From assembly GCA_020055645.1 (NCBI GenBank), contig CM034546.1:86180001-86244000 (forward strand): a stretch of DNA of 64,000 nucleotides, given 5' to 3'. Of this stretch, positions 23,393 to 33,841 are shown in pieces. Position numbers and translations under genes: made by a program. The DNA is from Tomocerus qinae. Its lineage: Eukaryota > Arthropoda > Collembola > Entomobryomorpha > Tomoceridae. How positions within the stretch are numbered: position 1 is the first letter of the stretch; each line of letters begins with the position of its first letter. A model generated the notes under the pieces. That model ran no database searches. It had not been told where the DNA came from and saw only the letters and a list, made by a program, of their open reading frames with translations.

Positions 23393-23470
23393 GCTCGTGC
23401 TTAGCTCAGTTGGAAGAGCATCGGTCGCGTTAACCCGGGAAGAGCGGGGGTTCGAGTCCCTCAGCCGGGC
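23393..23470 (+). tRNA. tRNA-like sequence, copy 2
   Basis: D arm TTAGCTCAGTTGGAAGAGC and T arm GGGGGTTCGAGTCCCTC are canonical A- and B-box forms. The anticodon arm does not fold cleanly: GTT (Asn) sits near the loop, but the usual T33 is missing. The acceptor stem pairs GCTCG...GCT with AGCCGGGC only if one T bulges out. It is a decayed tRNA or a tRNA-derived SINE head. Confidence 0.5.
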
Positions 23471-23644
23471 TTTACTTTTTACACATCAACTTGACAGTAT
23501 TGTGTCAAAGTTCATTGATGTCAACCTTTTGGATATCAACTTTCTGTAAATGACGGAATTGTACAGATATTCATCTGGTCCAGTCTTATAGATATATATT
23601 ATAGCATGTTCTTGTACAAACAGGACATCCAGTATAACCATTCG

Positions 23645-23851
23645 TTAGCTCAATTTCAAACCTACGCGTACTATAACAAATAAAATGCTTAAGATGAACA
23701 TTAAAAGATAGATGGCTACCTTCTTTCTCATTTCAAGTCCACACGTACTGAATGGAACAGTAGGAGGCTGATCAGCTGGCAAGCCTATCCAAGATACAAA
23801 AATTGATATCGATATTAGTGCAATCCCTACAGCGGAAGTTACATCAGACAT
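23645..23851 (-). CDS. Hypothetical 68-aa protein with two hydrophobic segments
   Basis: ATG-started frame on the minus strand inside the inverted-repeat unit. Residues 8-24 (AVGIALISISIFVSWIGL region) and 44-66 (KVAIYLLMFILSILFVIV region) could be membrane helices, separated by a Pro-rich loop. I recognise no family and see no splice signals. It could be chance. Confidence 0.25.
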   Translation of the reverse strand: MSDVTSAVGIALISISIFVSWIGLPADQPPTVPFSTCGLEMRKKVAIYLLMFILSILFVIVRVGLKLS

Positions 23852-24915
23852 TAATAGTGTATGTTTAATTCATGCGATAGGTGTGAAATAAGGGACAAAT
23901 CCTCCTACATGTAACGTACAAATACACACCTGAAAGTGCACTGTAGTAGAGTATCTTATGAATTCTGAACTAATTAGTGTGGAAGGTGATATTTTTTGAG
24001 AAGCCTGGAGTCAGTTATAGAATAGTTACAAATTATAGCATTATTGAGTAAATAATAGTGTGGTGTATTGTACTATTACTGAAACCTCTACGTACAGGGC
24101 AGTATACGATCCACTATCGTCATGTAAATAGTAAAATTATTGACTTTTGTCGAAGTCAGAGCGGTGACCCGCAAGGCCTATGCTAAGTGAAAACAACGAA
24201 TTTGAGGCTGTCACAACGTTCTGCCTTGTGAGAAAGTCATTTTGGATATGAATGCTAGGCTGTTTCCATAGGGGTGTGAAAAACAGATCAAATTGGTCAA
24301 TCTCCCTTTAAGTTTACTTCTGTCGACGTTCATATACTTTGAAGGAATTGTAAATCGTTCAAGGAATTGGAGTTTTGTTTACGACACTGACTTCCAAGTG
24401 GCATTTGTTAGTACAACAATAACCGTCTGCTGGTATAAATGACGGAGAAATACAATCTAGCACTTTTTAGCTTTTAACCTTTTCGGCTCAAAATACATGA
24501 ACACATGTAGTTAGGCAACGGATTTTGATGTCAAAATACAATAATGCACATAGTTACAAAGTATACATCTGGGACAAACTACAAGAGTGGATGTAGTTAT
24601 TTTCAATGCCAAACTGTCTTGACTACATCTATTCATGTAGTTGTATAAAATGGCAACTGGACAAGCTACAATATGTATTGTTGTTACGATAAAATGCTGG
24701 TGTAAGAACACAAGATACGAAAAAATATTTCAAAATTACTTCCCTCAGTCCACTTAGACTTTTCAGTAATTTTAAAAGCATTTTAAATCTGATGACCTTG
24801 AAATATTGAGGTCACAACACAATGGAAGAAGATAAAACTTATTTTCAACACCTCTTGAAACCATTTATCTATACTATACATTAATTTCCGGAAGTTTGTA
24901 TATGTGTGTGTCCCC

Positions 24916-25095
24916 CCCATTTTCCCTTTGTTGACACTTCTAAGAGTAGTAAAACCCTATGCTGACACTTTTATAAGTAGTAAGACCCTATGTTGACACT
25001 TCTAGAAACTGTAAAACCCAATGTTGACACTTCTAGAAACTGTAAAACCCTATGTTGACACTTATAGAAACTTCAAAAACCATATGTTGACACTA
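24916..25095. repeat. 31-bp tandem repeat
   Basis: About five and a half units, each with TGTTGACACTTCTAGAAACT and then GTAAAACCC. The central units are nearly identical and the outer ones diverged. Confidence 0.8.
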
Positions 25096-25603
25096 TTAAT
25101 GTGGAGACTAAGATTGCATAATATTTATAAAAAAATTGTGGTGTGAGGAGATTGAGAGTAGCCAGTTGAAGACTGCATGGAGTTGAAAAATGTTTTCATT
25201 TTATCATTTCAATTTCATTTTAATTTCATTTTAATGTGTCACCACCACAAATGGCGTCAAAAATTATTAAAGAAACAAGCAGCATTTCTTTAGATGCAAC
25301 CCACGTTTCCGGAAATATATAACGGATTTCTTTTAACTTCTGGCTAGCGAAAAATTTTACTAGCAAGGTTACCAGACCTGCAAACTGGGTGCTACAAATT
25401 TCTAAAAAAAATTTATTAGAAAAATTGAAAGAAATTTTTACAATAAAGTTTAAAAATTTTCAGTTTAATGATTAACACAAAGATTGAAGTAAGGGTGGTT
25501 GCAAATTTTTAAAATCGCGCCATAAAATACACAGGGCATACCAGGACCCGCTTTCGAGGGACCTAACTTAATTGAAACAATATTGATAGGTATTTGTGCA
25601 ACC

Positions 25604-25850
25604 CAAGGTTGGTGAATATGGTAACACACTCTGCCACTAGTAATAGGTTAACTTATACTTGTTTGAAATATCACCCAAAACCACTTATGTGGATCAAAAG
25701 AGAGGTGACCATCGATTTTATAGATTTTAACCCTATGGTATGCAGATACCTGTTCGTTTCCCTTATATGTGGTTTTAGGTGAAATTTCAAACAAGTATAA
25801 GTTAACCTAGTATTAGTAACAGAGTGTGTTATACATATTCACCAACCTTG
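25604..25850. mobile_element. hAT-type hairpin MITE, copy 1
   Basis: 247 bp with inverted arms of about 85 bp starting CAAGGTTGGTGAATATG. It is flanked by GTGCAACC (25596-25603) and GTGCAATC (25851-25858), an 8-bp target duplication with one change, as in the hAT superfamily. It has no coding capacity. Confidence 0.7.
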
Positions 25851-26039
25851 GTGCAATCAATGGCTAACTTCAACCAACACAAACCCTTAAAGCTACGATT
25901 TAAATATACACCCATCCGTGCATATTTTTCCATATTTATTGAAGAATATTTAAAAATGGTCAAAGAACCCCGATAAAATTCAAAATTAAAATCTTCAAAA
26001 AAGATATCGAGGAATCTTGAAAAGATTATAAAATGATTT

Positions 26040-26990
26040 AAGAATTGAAAATATTCGAAAAAGATAAAAGGTTCTTCAAAATATTCGAAATAGATCGAAG
26101 GATCTCAAAAATATTCAAAAAAGGTCGAAGGATATCCAAAAGATTCGAAAAAGATTGTGGAATCTCGAAAATATTTGAAAATGTTTAAATAATCTCGAAA
26201 ATATTCTAAAATGATTGAAGAATTAAAAATATTCTAAAATGATTGAAGAATTAAAAATATTCGAAAATGATCGAAGAATCTCGAAAATATTTTAAAATGA
26301 TTGAAGAATTAAAAATATTCGAATATGATCGCAGAATCTCGAAAATATTTAAAAAAGATCGAAGGATATCCAAAAGATTCGAAAAAGATCGAAGGATCTC
26401 AAAAATATTCAAAACAGATCGAAGGATATCCAAAAGATTCGAAAAAGATCGAAGGATCTCAAAAATATTCAAAAAAGATCGAAGGATATCCAAAAGATTC
26501 GAAAAAGATCGAAGGATCTCAAAAATATTCAAAAAAGATCAAAGGATATCCAAAAGATTCGAAAAAGATCGAAGGATCTCAAAAATATTGAAAAAAGATC
26601 GAAGTATATCCAAAAGATTCGAAAACGATCGAAGGATCTCAAAAATATTCAAAAAAGATCGAAGGATATCCAAAATATTCGAAAAAGATCGAAGGATCTC
26701 AAAAATATTCAAAAAAGATCGAAGGATATCCAAAAGATTCGATAAAGATAGAAGGTTCTTCAAAATATTCTAAAAAGATCGAAGGATATCCAAAAGATTC
26801 GAAAAAGATAGAAGGTTTTTTAAAATAATCGAAAAGATCGAAGGATATCCAAAAGATTCGAAAAAGTTCGAAGGATCTCAAAAATATTCGAAAAAGATCG
26901 AAGGATATCCAAAAGCTTCGAAAAAGATCGAAGGATATCGAATAGATTCAAAAAGGGTAAAATAATCTCGAAAAGATTCGAAAAAACATT
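26040..26990. repeat. 30/60-bp minisatellite
   Basis: About 30 units alternating two 30-bp forms: GATCGAAGGATCTCAAAAAT(ATTCAAAAAA) and GATCGAAGGATATCCAAAAG(ATTCGAAAAA). Units are nearly identical from 26340 to 26740 and decay outwards. Because 30 is a multiple of three, several frames on both strands stay open (up to 168 codons, KDRRISKIF repeats). I read these as by-products, not genes. Confidence 0.9.
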
Positions 26991-27091
26991 TTAGTCTTGA
27001 ACCCACTCTTAGTTTATCAGACGATTTGGTGTCCATTTAGAGGTGTTAATTTATTGGTTGGAGATACCCGTCCCCTCCCAAAAAAGCTATG

Positions 27092-28114
27092 AACCCCGTT
27101 AGCGCTACTGTTACCCGCGGGTGATGACGAGGACTCCCTAAATTATAATTTCACTGTTCTCTTCTCAAAATCATCAATTGCAGAAATCGCCAGTAGACCG
27201 TGGCAACTCTTGCCATATCGCAACTTTGCCACAAAGATGAAAAAACCATCCCTGGCTCTCACTAGGTAGTACAAATCAAGAGGCCTACATTACAAGGTGA
27301 AGGATACTCCCCGAATTTTGCACCCAATTCCAAGCCTACCTAATACTGCCAGAGAGAATAAGCACCCAATCCGAAAGTAACCATGGTTATAATGGTTTGG
27401 TGCATACTCTTCTGTGGTAATTTGTAAAATAAGAATCGGTTACAAACGATCGGGAACCCCTCCTATGTATCCACCTTGTATTGTAATGGTATTGATATAA
27501 AATGTACTACCAACTAGAGTAACCAAATCAAAGCATCTTGGTACAAATACTACAAAACGTATTGTATTTTGTCATGATGTCATTTTGTAGGTTTTGTCAC
27601 CAGTAGAAAAAAACTCGGTCTGGAGATAATTTCGAAAACAAATTATCGGTCCAGAGATTTGTTTCCATAATAATATCTAAGGGAGCTTCAAAAGTTTATT
27701 AGCAAGAATTGTGGTCACTATGGGACATTTTTGAGAAATAATATGGTGCCGAAATACCTACCAATTAATACATACAATAATAAGAAATACATACCAATTG
27801 AAATTTGCATTAGCCAACACCATTTTATCCGGCATCGCATTAGGATTGGGTTGCTAACCATCGCATTACCACACTCCACATTAGTACCGTACATAATAGT
27901 AATAATAGTACGGTACTTTTATTTTTTTGAATATTCATAAGATATGCATAATCTAAAAACCTTCAGCAAGCCGTAACAGAAGCTCGCCTGATTAAAGGTT
28001 AACGTGTACACATTTTGATAGACAAAAAGTACTCGCACGTAGCACAAAACCGAGCGTACGGATTTTGACCAAACTTTCAGAATTGAGTCTTTATATATGT
28101 GGCTAAGATATATT
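27092..28114 (+). repeat. 1-kb direct duplication, copy 1
   Basis: Nearly identical to 31213-32215, about 4.1 kb away in the same orientation. The main difference is around 27755-27785, where about 25 bp are extra or replaced. It contains GTTAGCGCTACTGTTACCCG at its left end and the 3' module of a Helentron-like element at its right end. Confidence 0.9.
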
Positions 28115-29937
28115 AAAAACCTACACCAAGCCGTAACAGAAGCTCGCCTGAGTAAAGGGGATCCTGTGTACATTTTTGGTAGAAAATAGAAGAAATAGAT
28201 CTATTTTGATTGTTAAAATGAAAAGTGTAAAATAGGGAATATTAAGTTGTCTAAATAAACAAAAATTTAAAGTGTGGTAGTGTATTAACTATCAAATCAA
28301 CAGAAAATCAAAATTGATTAATTTTGACTATCAAAATCAACAAAAAATCAAAATTAATTAATATCGAGTATCAAAATCGACAGTAAATCAAAATTGATTA
28401 ATGTTGACTATAAAAATCAACAGAAAATCAAAATTGTATAATGTTGACTATCAAAATCAACAGAAAATCAAAATTGATTAATTTTGACTATCAAAATCAA
28501 CAAAAAATCAAAATTAATTAATATCGAGTATCAAAATCGACAGTAAATCAAAATTGATTAATGTTGACTATAAAAATCAACAGAAAATCAAAATTGTATA
28601 ATGTTGACTATGAAAATCAACAGAAAATCAAAATTGATTAATGTTGACTATGAAAATCAACAGAAAATCAAAATTGATTAATGTTGACTATGAAAATCAA
28701 CAGAAAATCAAAATTGATTAATGTTGACTATGAAAATCAACAGAAAATCAAAATTGATTAATGTTGACTATGAAAATCAACAGAAAATCAAAATTGATTA
28801 ATGTTGACTATGAAAATCAACAGAAAATCAAAATTGATTAATGTTGACTATGAAAATCAACAGAAAATCAAAATTGATTAATGTTGACTATGAAAATCAA
28901 CAGAAAATCAAAATTGATTAATGTTGACTATGAAAATTAACAGTAAATCAAAGTTGATTAATGTTATGACTATGAAAATCAACAGATATTTAATCTTGAT
29001 TGATTATGAGTATTAAGATCTACAGAAAATTAAAATCGGTTAATAATGATTATTTAAATCTAAAGGAAAACAAAAAATGGAAATTCTACTATAAAATTGA
29101 ATAAAAATCCAAAATAGATTTTTTCCATCGTCTAATAGTTATTTTCCGGTTTAATTGGCTTTATTATAAAATATCAAATTTGGTAGAAGCGGATTGAAAT
29201 ATTTTATACTATCTCGCTAACAATTTATAGGAAACGCTGTAGAACTTTTTAATGTCCATTTAATGCCAAATTTTCAATTTGACTATCAAAATGAAGACAA
29301 AGTGAGCGCGCGTTATCTCAGTAACCAATGGACCGATTAACCCCCAATTCAATAGGGATCGTCAGTGGTCTATAGGCATTGTTTTTGCCAAGTTTGGTCA
29401 ATATCCGTCATTGCTTTCGAAAGTTATCGTGGGGACGGACGGACGTACGGACGGACGTACGGACGGACGTACGGACAGACTGTGCGGTTCTATAAGCTGC
29501 CTTATTCAGGCGAGCTAAAATTCAGACATTGATATTATAAGGAAACGAAGCTATATTATTTGAAAAATCAACAAAAAATCTAAATTGATTAATGTTGACT
29601 ATGAAAATCAACAGAAAATCAAAATTGATTAATGTTGACTATGAAAATCAACAGAAAATCAAAATTGATTAATGTTGACTATGAAAATCAACAGAAAATC
29701 AAAATTGATTAATGTTGACTATGAAAATCAACAGAAAATCAAAATTGATTAATGTTGACTATGAAAATCAACAGAAAATCAAAATTGATTAATGTTGACT
29801 ATGAAAATCAACAGAAAATCAAAATTGATTAATGTTGATATGAAAATCAACAGAAAATCAAAATTGATTAATGTTGACTATGAAAATCAACAGAAAATCA
29901 AAATTGATTAATGTTGACTATGAAAATCAACAGAAAT
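27956..29937 (-). mobile_element. Helentron-like element interrupted by a second full copy
   Basis: The outer element consists of 27956-28115 (3' module, reverse) plus 29521-29937 (rest of that module and satellite). The inner, complete element is about 28116-29520: 3' module CCTACACCAAGCCGTAACAG, satellite 28290-28985, then a 5' module with (ACGG/ACGT)n and end GGCGAGCTAAAA. The copy at 32053 shows the uninterrupted outer sequence, proving the order of events. Confidence 0.85.
28290..28985. repeat. 40-bp satellite array 1
   Basis: About 17 units of TTGATTAATGTTGACTATGA + AAATCAACAGAAAATCAAAA. 28301-28440 and 28461-28600 repeat a four-unit block with the same private variants (ATATCGAGTATC, CGACAGTAAATC), a 160-bp higher-order unit. 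The last units are nearly identical. Confidence 0.95.
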
Positions 29938-29938
29938 T
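29562..29938. repeat. 40-bp satellite array 2
   Basis: About nine nearly identical units, ending abruptly at 29938 in unrelated sequence. Confidence 0.95.
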
Positions 29939-31212
29939 ATTGGAAATGTCTCAAGACAACGGGCAACAATTTACTGAAAGCGATTATGAGGAGTTGGATA
30001 TACTTCCGTCAACCCAACCACGCTCGGTCGACAAAAACATTCTTTCGAGAAAGGGAAATATTTACGACACCTTTAGTTTTGAATCTGGTGTGAATAAAAA
30101 ACCTAGGTTTATACATAATATTATTTCCGAATTAAGTTTAATTGACCATGATAAAATATTAACTATACATAAGTTTGTAAATGACTATGACACTGACTTG
30201 ATCATAAAAGAACTATCTCGAACGACCTAAACGAAATACTAAACGACGATCTCGTGGAAAGAAGAATAATCCAAAATACCTCTAAAAATGATACTAACAA
30301 AAACACGAATGAATAGCAATTTGCCATTGGTAGTGATTTGAATGATACTGCGATCAGTTTTAAAACAGCATTTGACGATAATTCATTTAAAAGCGGTACC
30401 GACAATTTTTTTAACCCCTGACAATACTCATGACTCATTTAAGACAAAAACTAAAAATAATCGACGTTTTTTTAATATGAATAGAGTGTTCCATTGTAAT
30501 AATCTAAGTAATAATAACTATAACAAATTGTATAAACTATTTTGTTCAGTGAAGCAGACTCCTGATGTTATTCATAACTTAACTAAGTAAGGTGCTAAAT
30601 GTCAAGAATTACAATATAAAGCTACTTTAAATAATCTCAACATCATTGTCTCATACAGTAAAGTGAATAGTTTGTCTCAAGTGGTAGCCAAGGTAGAGAA
30701 AGTAAATGCAGAACATTTTCCTAAAACTTAAGATTTGGAGGTTTCTCAGAGCGCTAAATTAAAAATGTACTTTCTTGTACTATATTCTACTCTTAGCTGT
30801 AATTACACTGAACTAAAAGTTTAGTTCTTAAATTTCAAAAAATAAGTCATAGAAATGTAATTTAAATTCGATATTCATTATAATGCAAAATTAAGTCAAA
30901 TACTATACTACAGAGTCAGGTAAATCATAATAATCTCTACTAATGGCATAAGTAAATATATTTGTATAAATGTTTTTCTTCATGTTAGCTTGTAAATCAC
31001 GGAGCCACAGTTTGTCATTTATATTTATAATTAAATAATAATTGTTGATTTATTGTAGTCTGAAGAAGACCATAACGAAATCGATCACTGACAATAAAAT
31101 CAACTTTTGACTTTCCGAGATGATGGTTTGAGTGTACGAGCTAATTTCAGTTTGGAGGGCCGTCGATTCTGTAACATAATATCATCTTACATTATCACAG
31201 AATCAACTTTGC
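29938..31212 (+). pseudogene. Decayed ORF remains of an unidentified retroelement
   Basis: Open pieces in shifting plus frames: 29938-30230 (acidic start QDNGQQFTESDYEELD), 30342-30595 (LYKLFCSVKQTPDVIHNLTK) and 30596-30740 (residues such as SYSKVNSLSQVVAKVEKV). No catalytic motif is visible. The tail near 31063 has GAAGAAGACCATAACGAAAT, a form seen at 3' ends of Penelope-like and some LINE elements. The family is unknown. The first ATG frames start inside the satellite and are artefacts. Confidence 0.35.
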
Positions 31213-32215
31213 AACCCCGTTAGCGCTACTGTTACCCGCGGGTGATGACGAGGACTCCCTAAATTATAATTTCACTGTTCTCTTCTCAAAATCATCAATT
31301 GCAGAAATCGCCAGTAGACCGTGGCAACTCTTGCCATATCGCAACTTTGCCACAAAGATGAAAAAACCATCCCTGGCTCTCACTAGGTAGTACAAATCAA
31401 GAGGCCTACATTACAAGGTGAAGGATACTCCCCGAATTTTGCACCCAATTCCAAGCCTACCTAATACTGCCAGAGAGAATAAGCACCCAATCCGAAAGTA
31501 ACCATGGTTATAATGGTTTGGTGCATACTCTTCTGTGGTAATTTGTAAAATAAGAATCGGTTACAAACGATCGGGAACCCCTCCTATGTATCCACCTTGT
31601 ATTGTAATGGTATTGATATAAAATGTACTACCAACTAGAGTAACCAAATCAAAGCATCTTGGTACAAATACTACAAAACGTATTGTATTTTGTCATGATG
31701 TCATTTTGTAGGTTTTGTCACCAGTAGAAAAAAACTCGGTCTGGAGATAATTTCGAAAACAAATTATCGGTCCAGAGATTTGTTTCCATAATAATATCTA
31801 AGGGAGCTTCAAAAGTTTATTAGCAAGAATTGTGGTCACTATGGGACATTTTTGAGAAATAATATGGTGCCGAAAAGGTTAAGCACATACCAATTGAAAT
31901 TTGCATTAGCCAACACCATTTTATCCGGCATCGCATTAGGATTGGGTTGCTAACCATCGCATTACCACACTCCACATTAGTACCGTACATAATAGTAATA
32001 ATAGTACGGTACTTTTATTTTTTTGAATATTCATAAGATATGCATAATCTAAAAACCTTCAGCAAGCCGTAACAGAAGCTCGCCTGATTAAAGGTTAACG
32101 TGTACACATTTTGATAGACAAAAAGTACTCGCACGTAGCACAAAACCGAGCGTACGGATTTTGACCAAACTTTCAGAATTGAGTCTTTATATATGTGGCT
32201 AGGATATATTAAAAA
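31213..32215 (+). repeat. 1-kb direct duplication, copy 2
   Basis: See copy 1 at 27092. Here the Helentron-like 3' module is uninterrupted (TATATTAAAAATTCAGACAT at 32206). Confidence 0.9.
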
Positions 32216-33416
32216 TTCAGACATTGATATTATAAGGAAACGAAGCTATATTATTTGAAAAATCAACAAAAAATCTAAATTGATTAATGTTGACTATGAA
32301 AATCAACAGAAAATCAAAATTGATTAATGTTGACTATGAAAATCAACAGAAAATCAAAATTGATTAATGTTGACTATGAAAATCAACAGAAAATCAAAAT
32401 TGATTAATGTTGACTATGAAAATCAACAGAAAATCAAAATTGATTAATGTTGACTATGAAAATCAACAGAAAATCAAAATTGATTAATGTTGACTATGAA
32501 AATCAACAGAAAATCAAAATTGATTAATGTTGACTATGAAAATCAACAGAAAATCAAAATTGATTAATGTTGACTATGAAAATCAACAGAAAATCAAAAT
32601 TGATTAATGTTGACTATGAAAATCAACAGAAAATCAAAATTGATTAATGTTGACTATGAAAATCAACAGAAAATCAAAATTTATTAATGTTGACTATGAA
32701 AATCAACAGAAAATCAAAATTGATTAATGTTGACTATGAAAATCAACAGAAAATCAAAATTGATTAATGTTGACTATGAAAATCAACAGAAAATCAAAAT
32801 TGATTAATGTTGACTATGAAAATCAACAGAAAATCAAAATTGATTAATGTTGACTATGAAAATCAACAGAAAATCAAAATTGATTAATGTTGACTATGAA
32901 AATCAACAGAAAATAAAAATTGATTAATGTTGATTTTCATAGTCAACATTAATCAATTTTGCTGATTTTGATAAATATAACATTTAATAATGATTATTTA
33001 AATCTAAAGGAAATTAAACATAGGAATTTGACTATAAAATTGAATAAAAATCCAAAATAGATTTTTTCCCATCGTCTAATAGTTATGTTCCAGTTTAATT
33101 AATCTCAAATTTGGTAGAAGCGGATTTAAATATTTTACACTATCTAGCTAACAATTTATAGGAAACGCCATTGAACTTTTTAATGTCCATTTAACGCCAA
33201 ATTTTCACTTTGACCTTCAAAATTAAGACCAATGAACCGATTTACCCCCAATTCAATAGGGATCGTCAGTGGTTTATAGGCATTGTTTTTGCCAAGTTTG
33301 GTCAATATCCGTCATTGCTTTCGAAAGTTATCGTGGGGACGGACGGACGGACGGACGGACGGACGTACGGACAGACTGTGCGATTCTATAAGCTGCCTTA
33401 TTCAGGCGAGCTAAAA
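32053..33416 (-). mobile_element. Complete Helentron-like element
   Basis: From CCTTCAGCAAGCCGTAACAG (reverse 3' module) through satellite (32262-32935) to the reverse 5' module with (ACGG)n at 33337-33365 and the end GGCGAGCT near 33412. The best copy for defining the family. It has no ORF, so a protein-coding partner must exist elsewhere. Confidence 0.85.
32262..32935. repeat. 40-bp satellite array 3
   Basis: About 17 units, nearly all identical, in phase with array 2. The array ends in a unit that flips orientation near 32930 (ATTGATTAATGTTGATTTTC followed by ATAGTCAACATTAATCAAT). Confidence 0.95.
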
Positions 33417-33669
33417 AGTGACAATTAAGTCAAATGGAAAAGGAGGCGGATGTCGGTGTGGCCAACTTGGGGACTCCCCGAAGGTAAGTGACACACTGAT
33501 TTTTCAGACTCCTCTCAAAAAAGTTAAAAAAACGAGGTTAGGAAGAGAGGACCTCATGGTGCTGCTCTTCCCTGTATATATTATAGCAACAGGAATGTGC
33601 GCAAGCGATATTCTTGTGATTTTGCTTGCACACATTCAAACAATATTGCTATTGTGAAAAAATATGCCG

Positions 33670-33757
33670 AAAATATTATTATTATTATTATTATTAATTG
33701 TAGGGGTAGTAGTAGTAGCAGTAGTGGTAGCAGTAGTAGTTTTAGGGGAAAAAATAC
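33670..33757. repeat. (ATT)n and (GTA)n microsatellites
   Basis: ATT run at 33676-33697 and GTAGTAGTAGCAGTAGTGGT-type run at 33706-33742, just upstream of the LINE ORF1. Confidence 0.8.
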
Positions 33758-33841
33758 AGAAATGAGTGGCAAATAAAATATAAATTTACCCTTTCTCTTT
33801 TATTTACACCATTCTGTACAAGGAGCGAATGGGAGGAGGAG

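Larger units (their letters stand above)
22510..24295. mobile_element. Inverted-repeat-bounded unit containing tRNA-like pair
   Basis: 22510-22620 and the complement of 24184-24295 are about 90% alike, both containing CCAAAATGACTTTCTCACA and GGCAGAACGTTGTGACAGCC. A third, more diverged copy of the terminal sequence lies at 54140-54260, so it is a dispersed family. Inside are a duplicated 80-bp GC-rich block (22650-22830), two tRNA-like units and one short membrane-type frame. No transposase is seen. Confidence 0.5.

Noticed and set aside
26251-26881. Long frames on both strands (up to 168 codons)
   Set aside because: Produced by a 30-bp repeat whose length is a multiple of three; no domain.
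29871-29937. ATG starts of the frames at 29871 and 29911
   Set aside because: The ATGs lie in satellite monomers; only sequence after 29938 could be coding.
28290-32935. Regular 40-bp repeats resembling a CRISPR array
   Set aside because: Units are contiguous with no unique spacers, lie within eukaryotic mobile elements, and have no cas genes.
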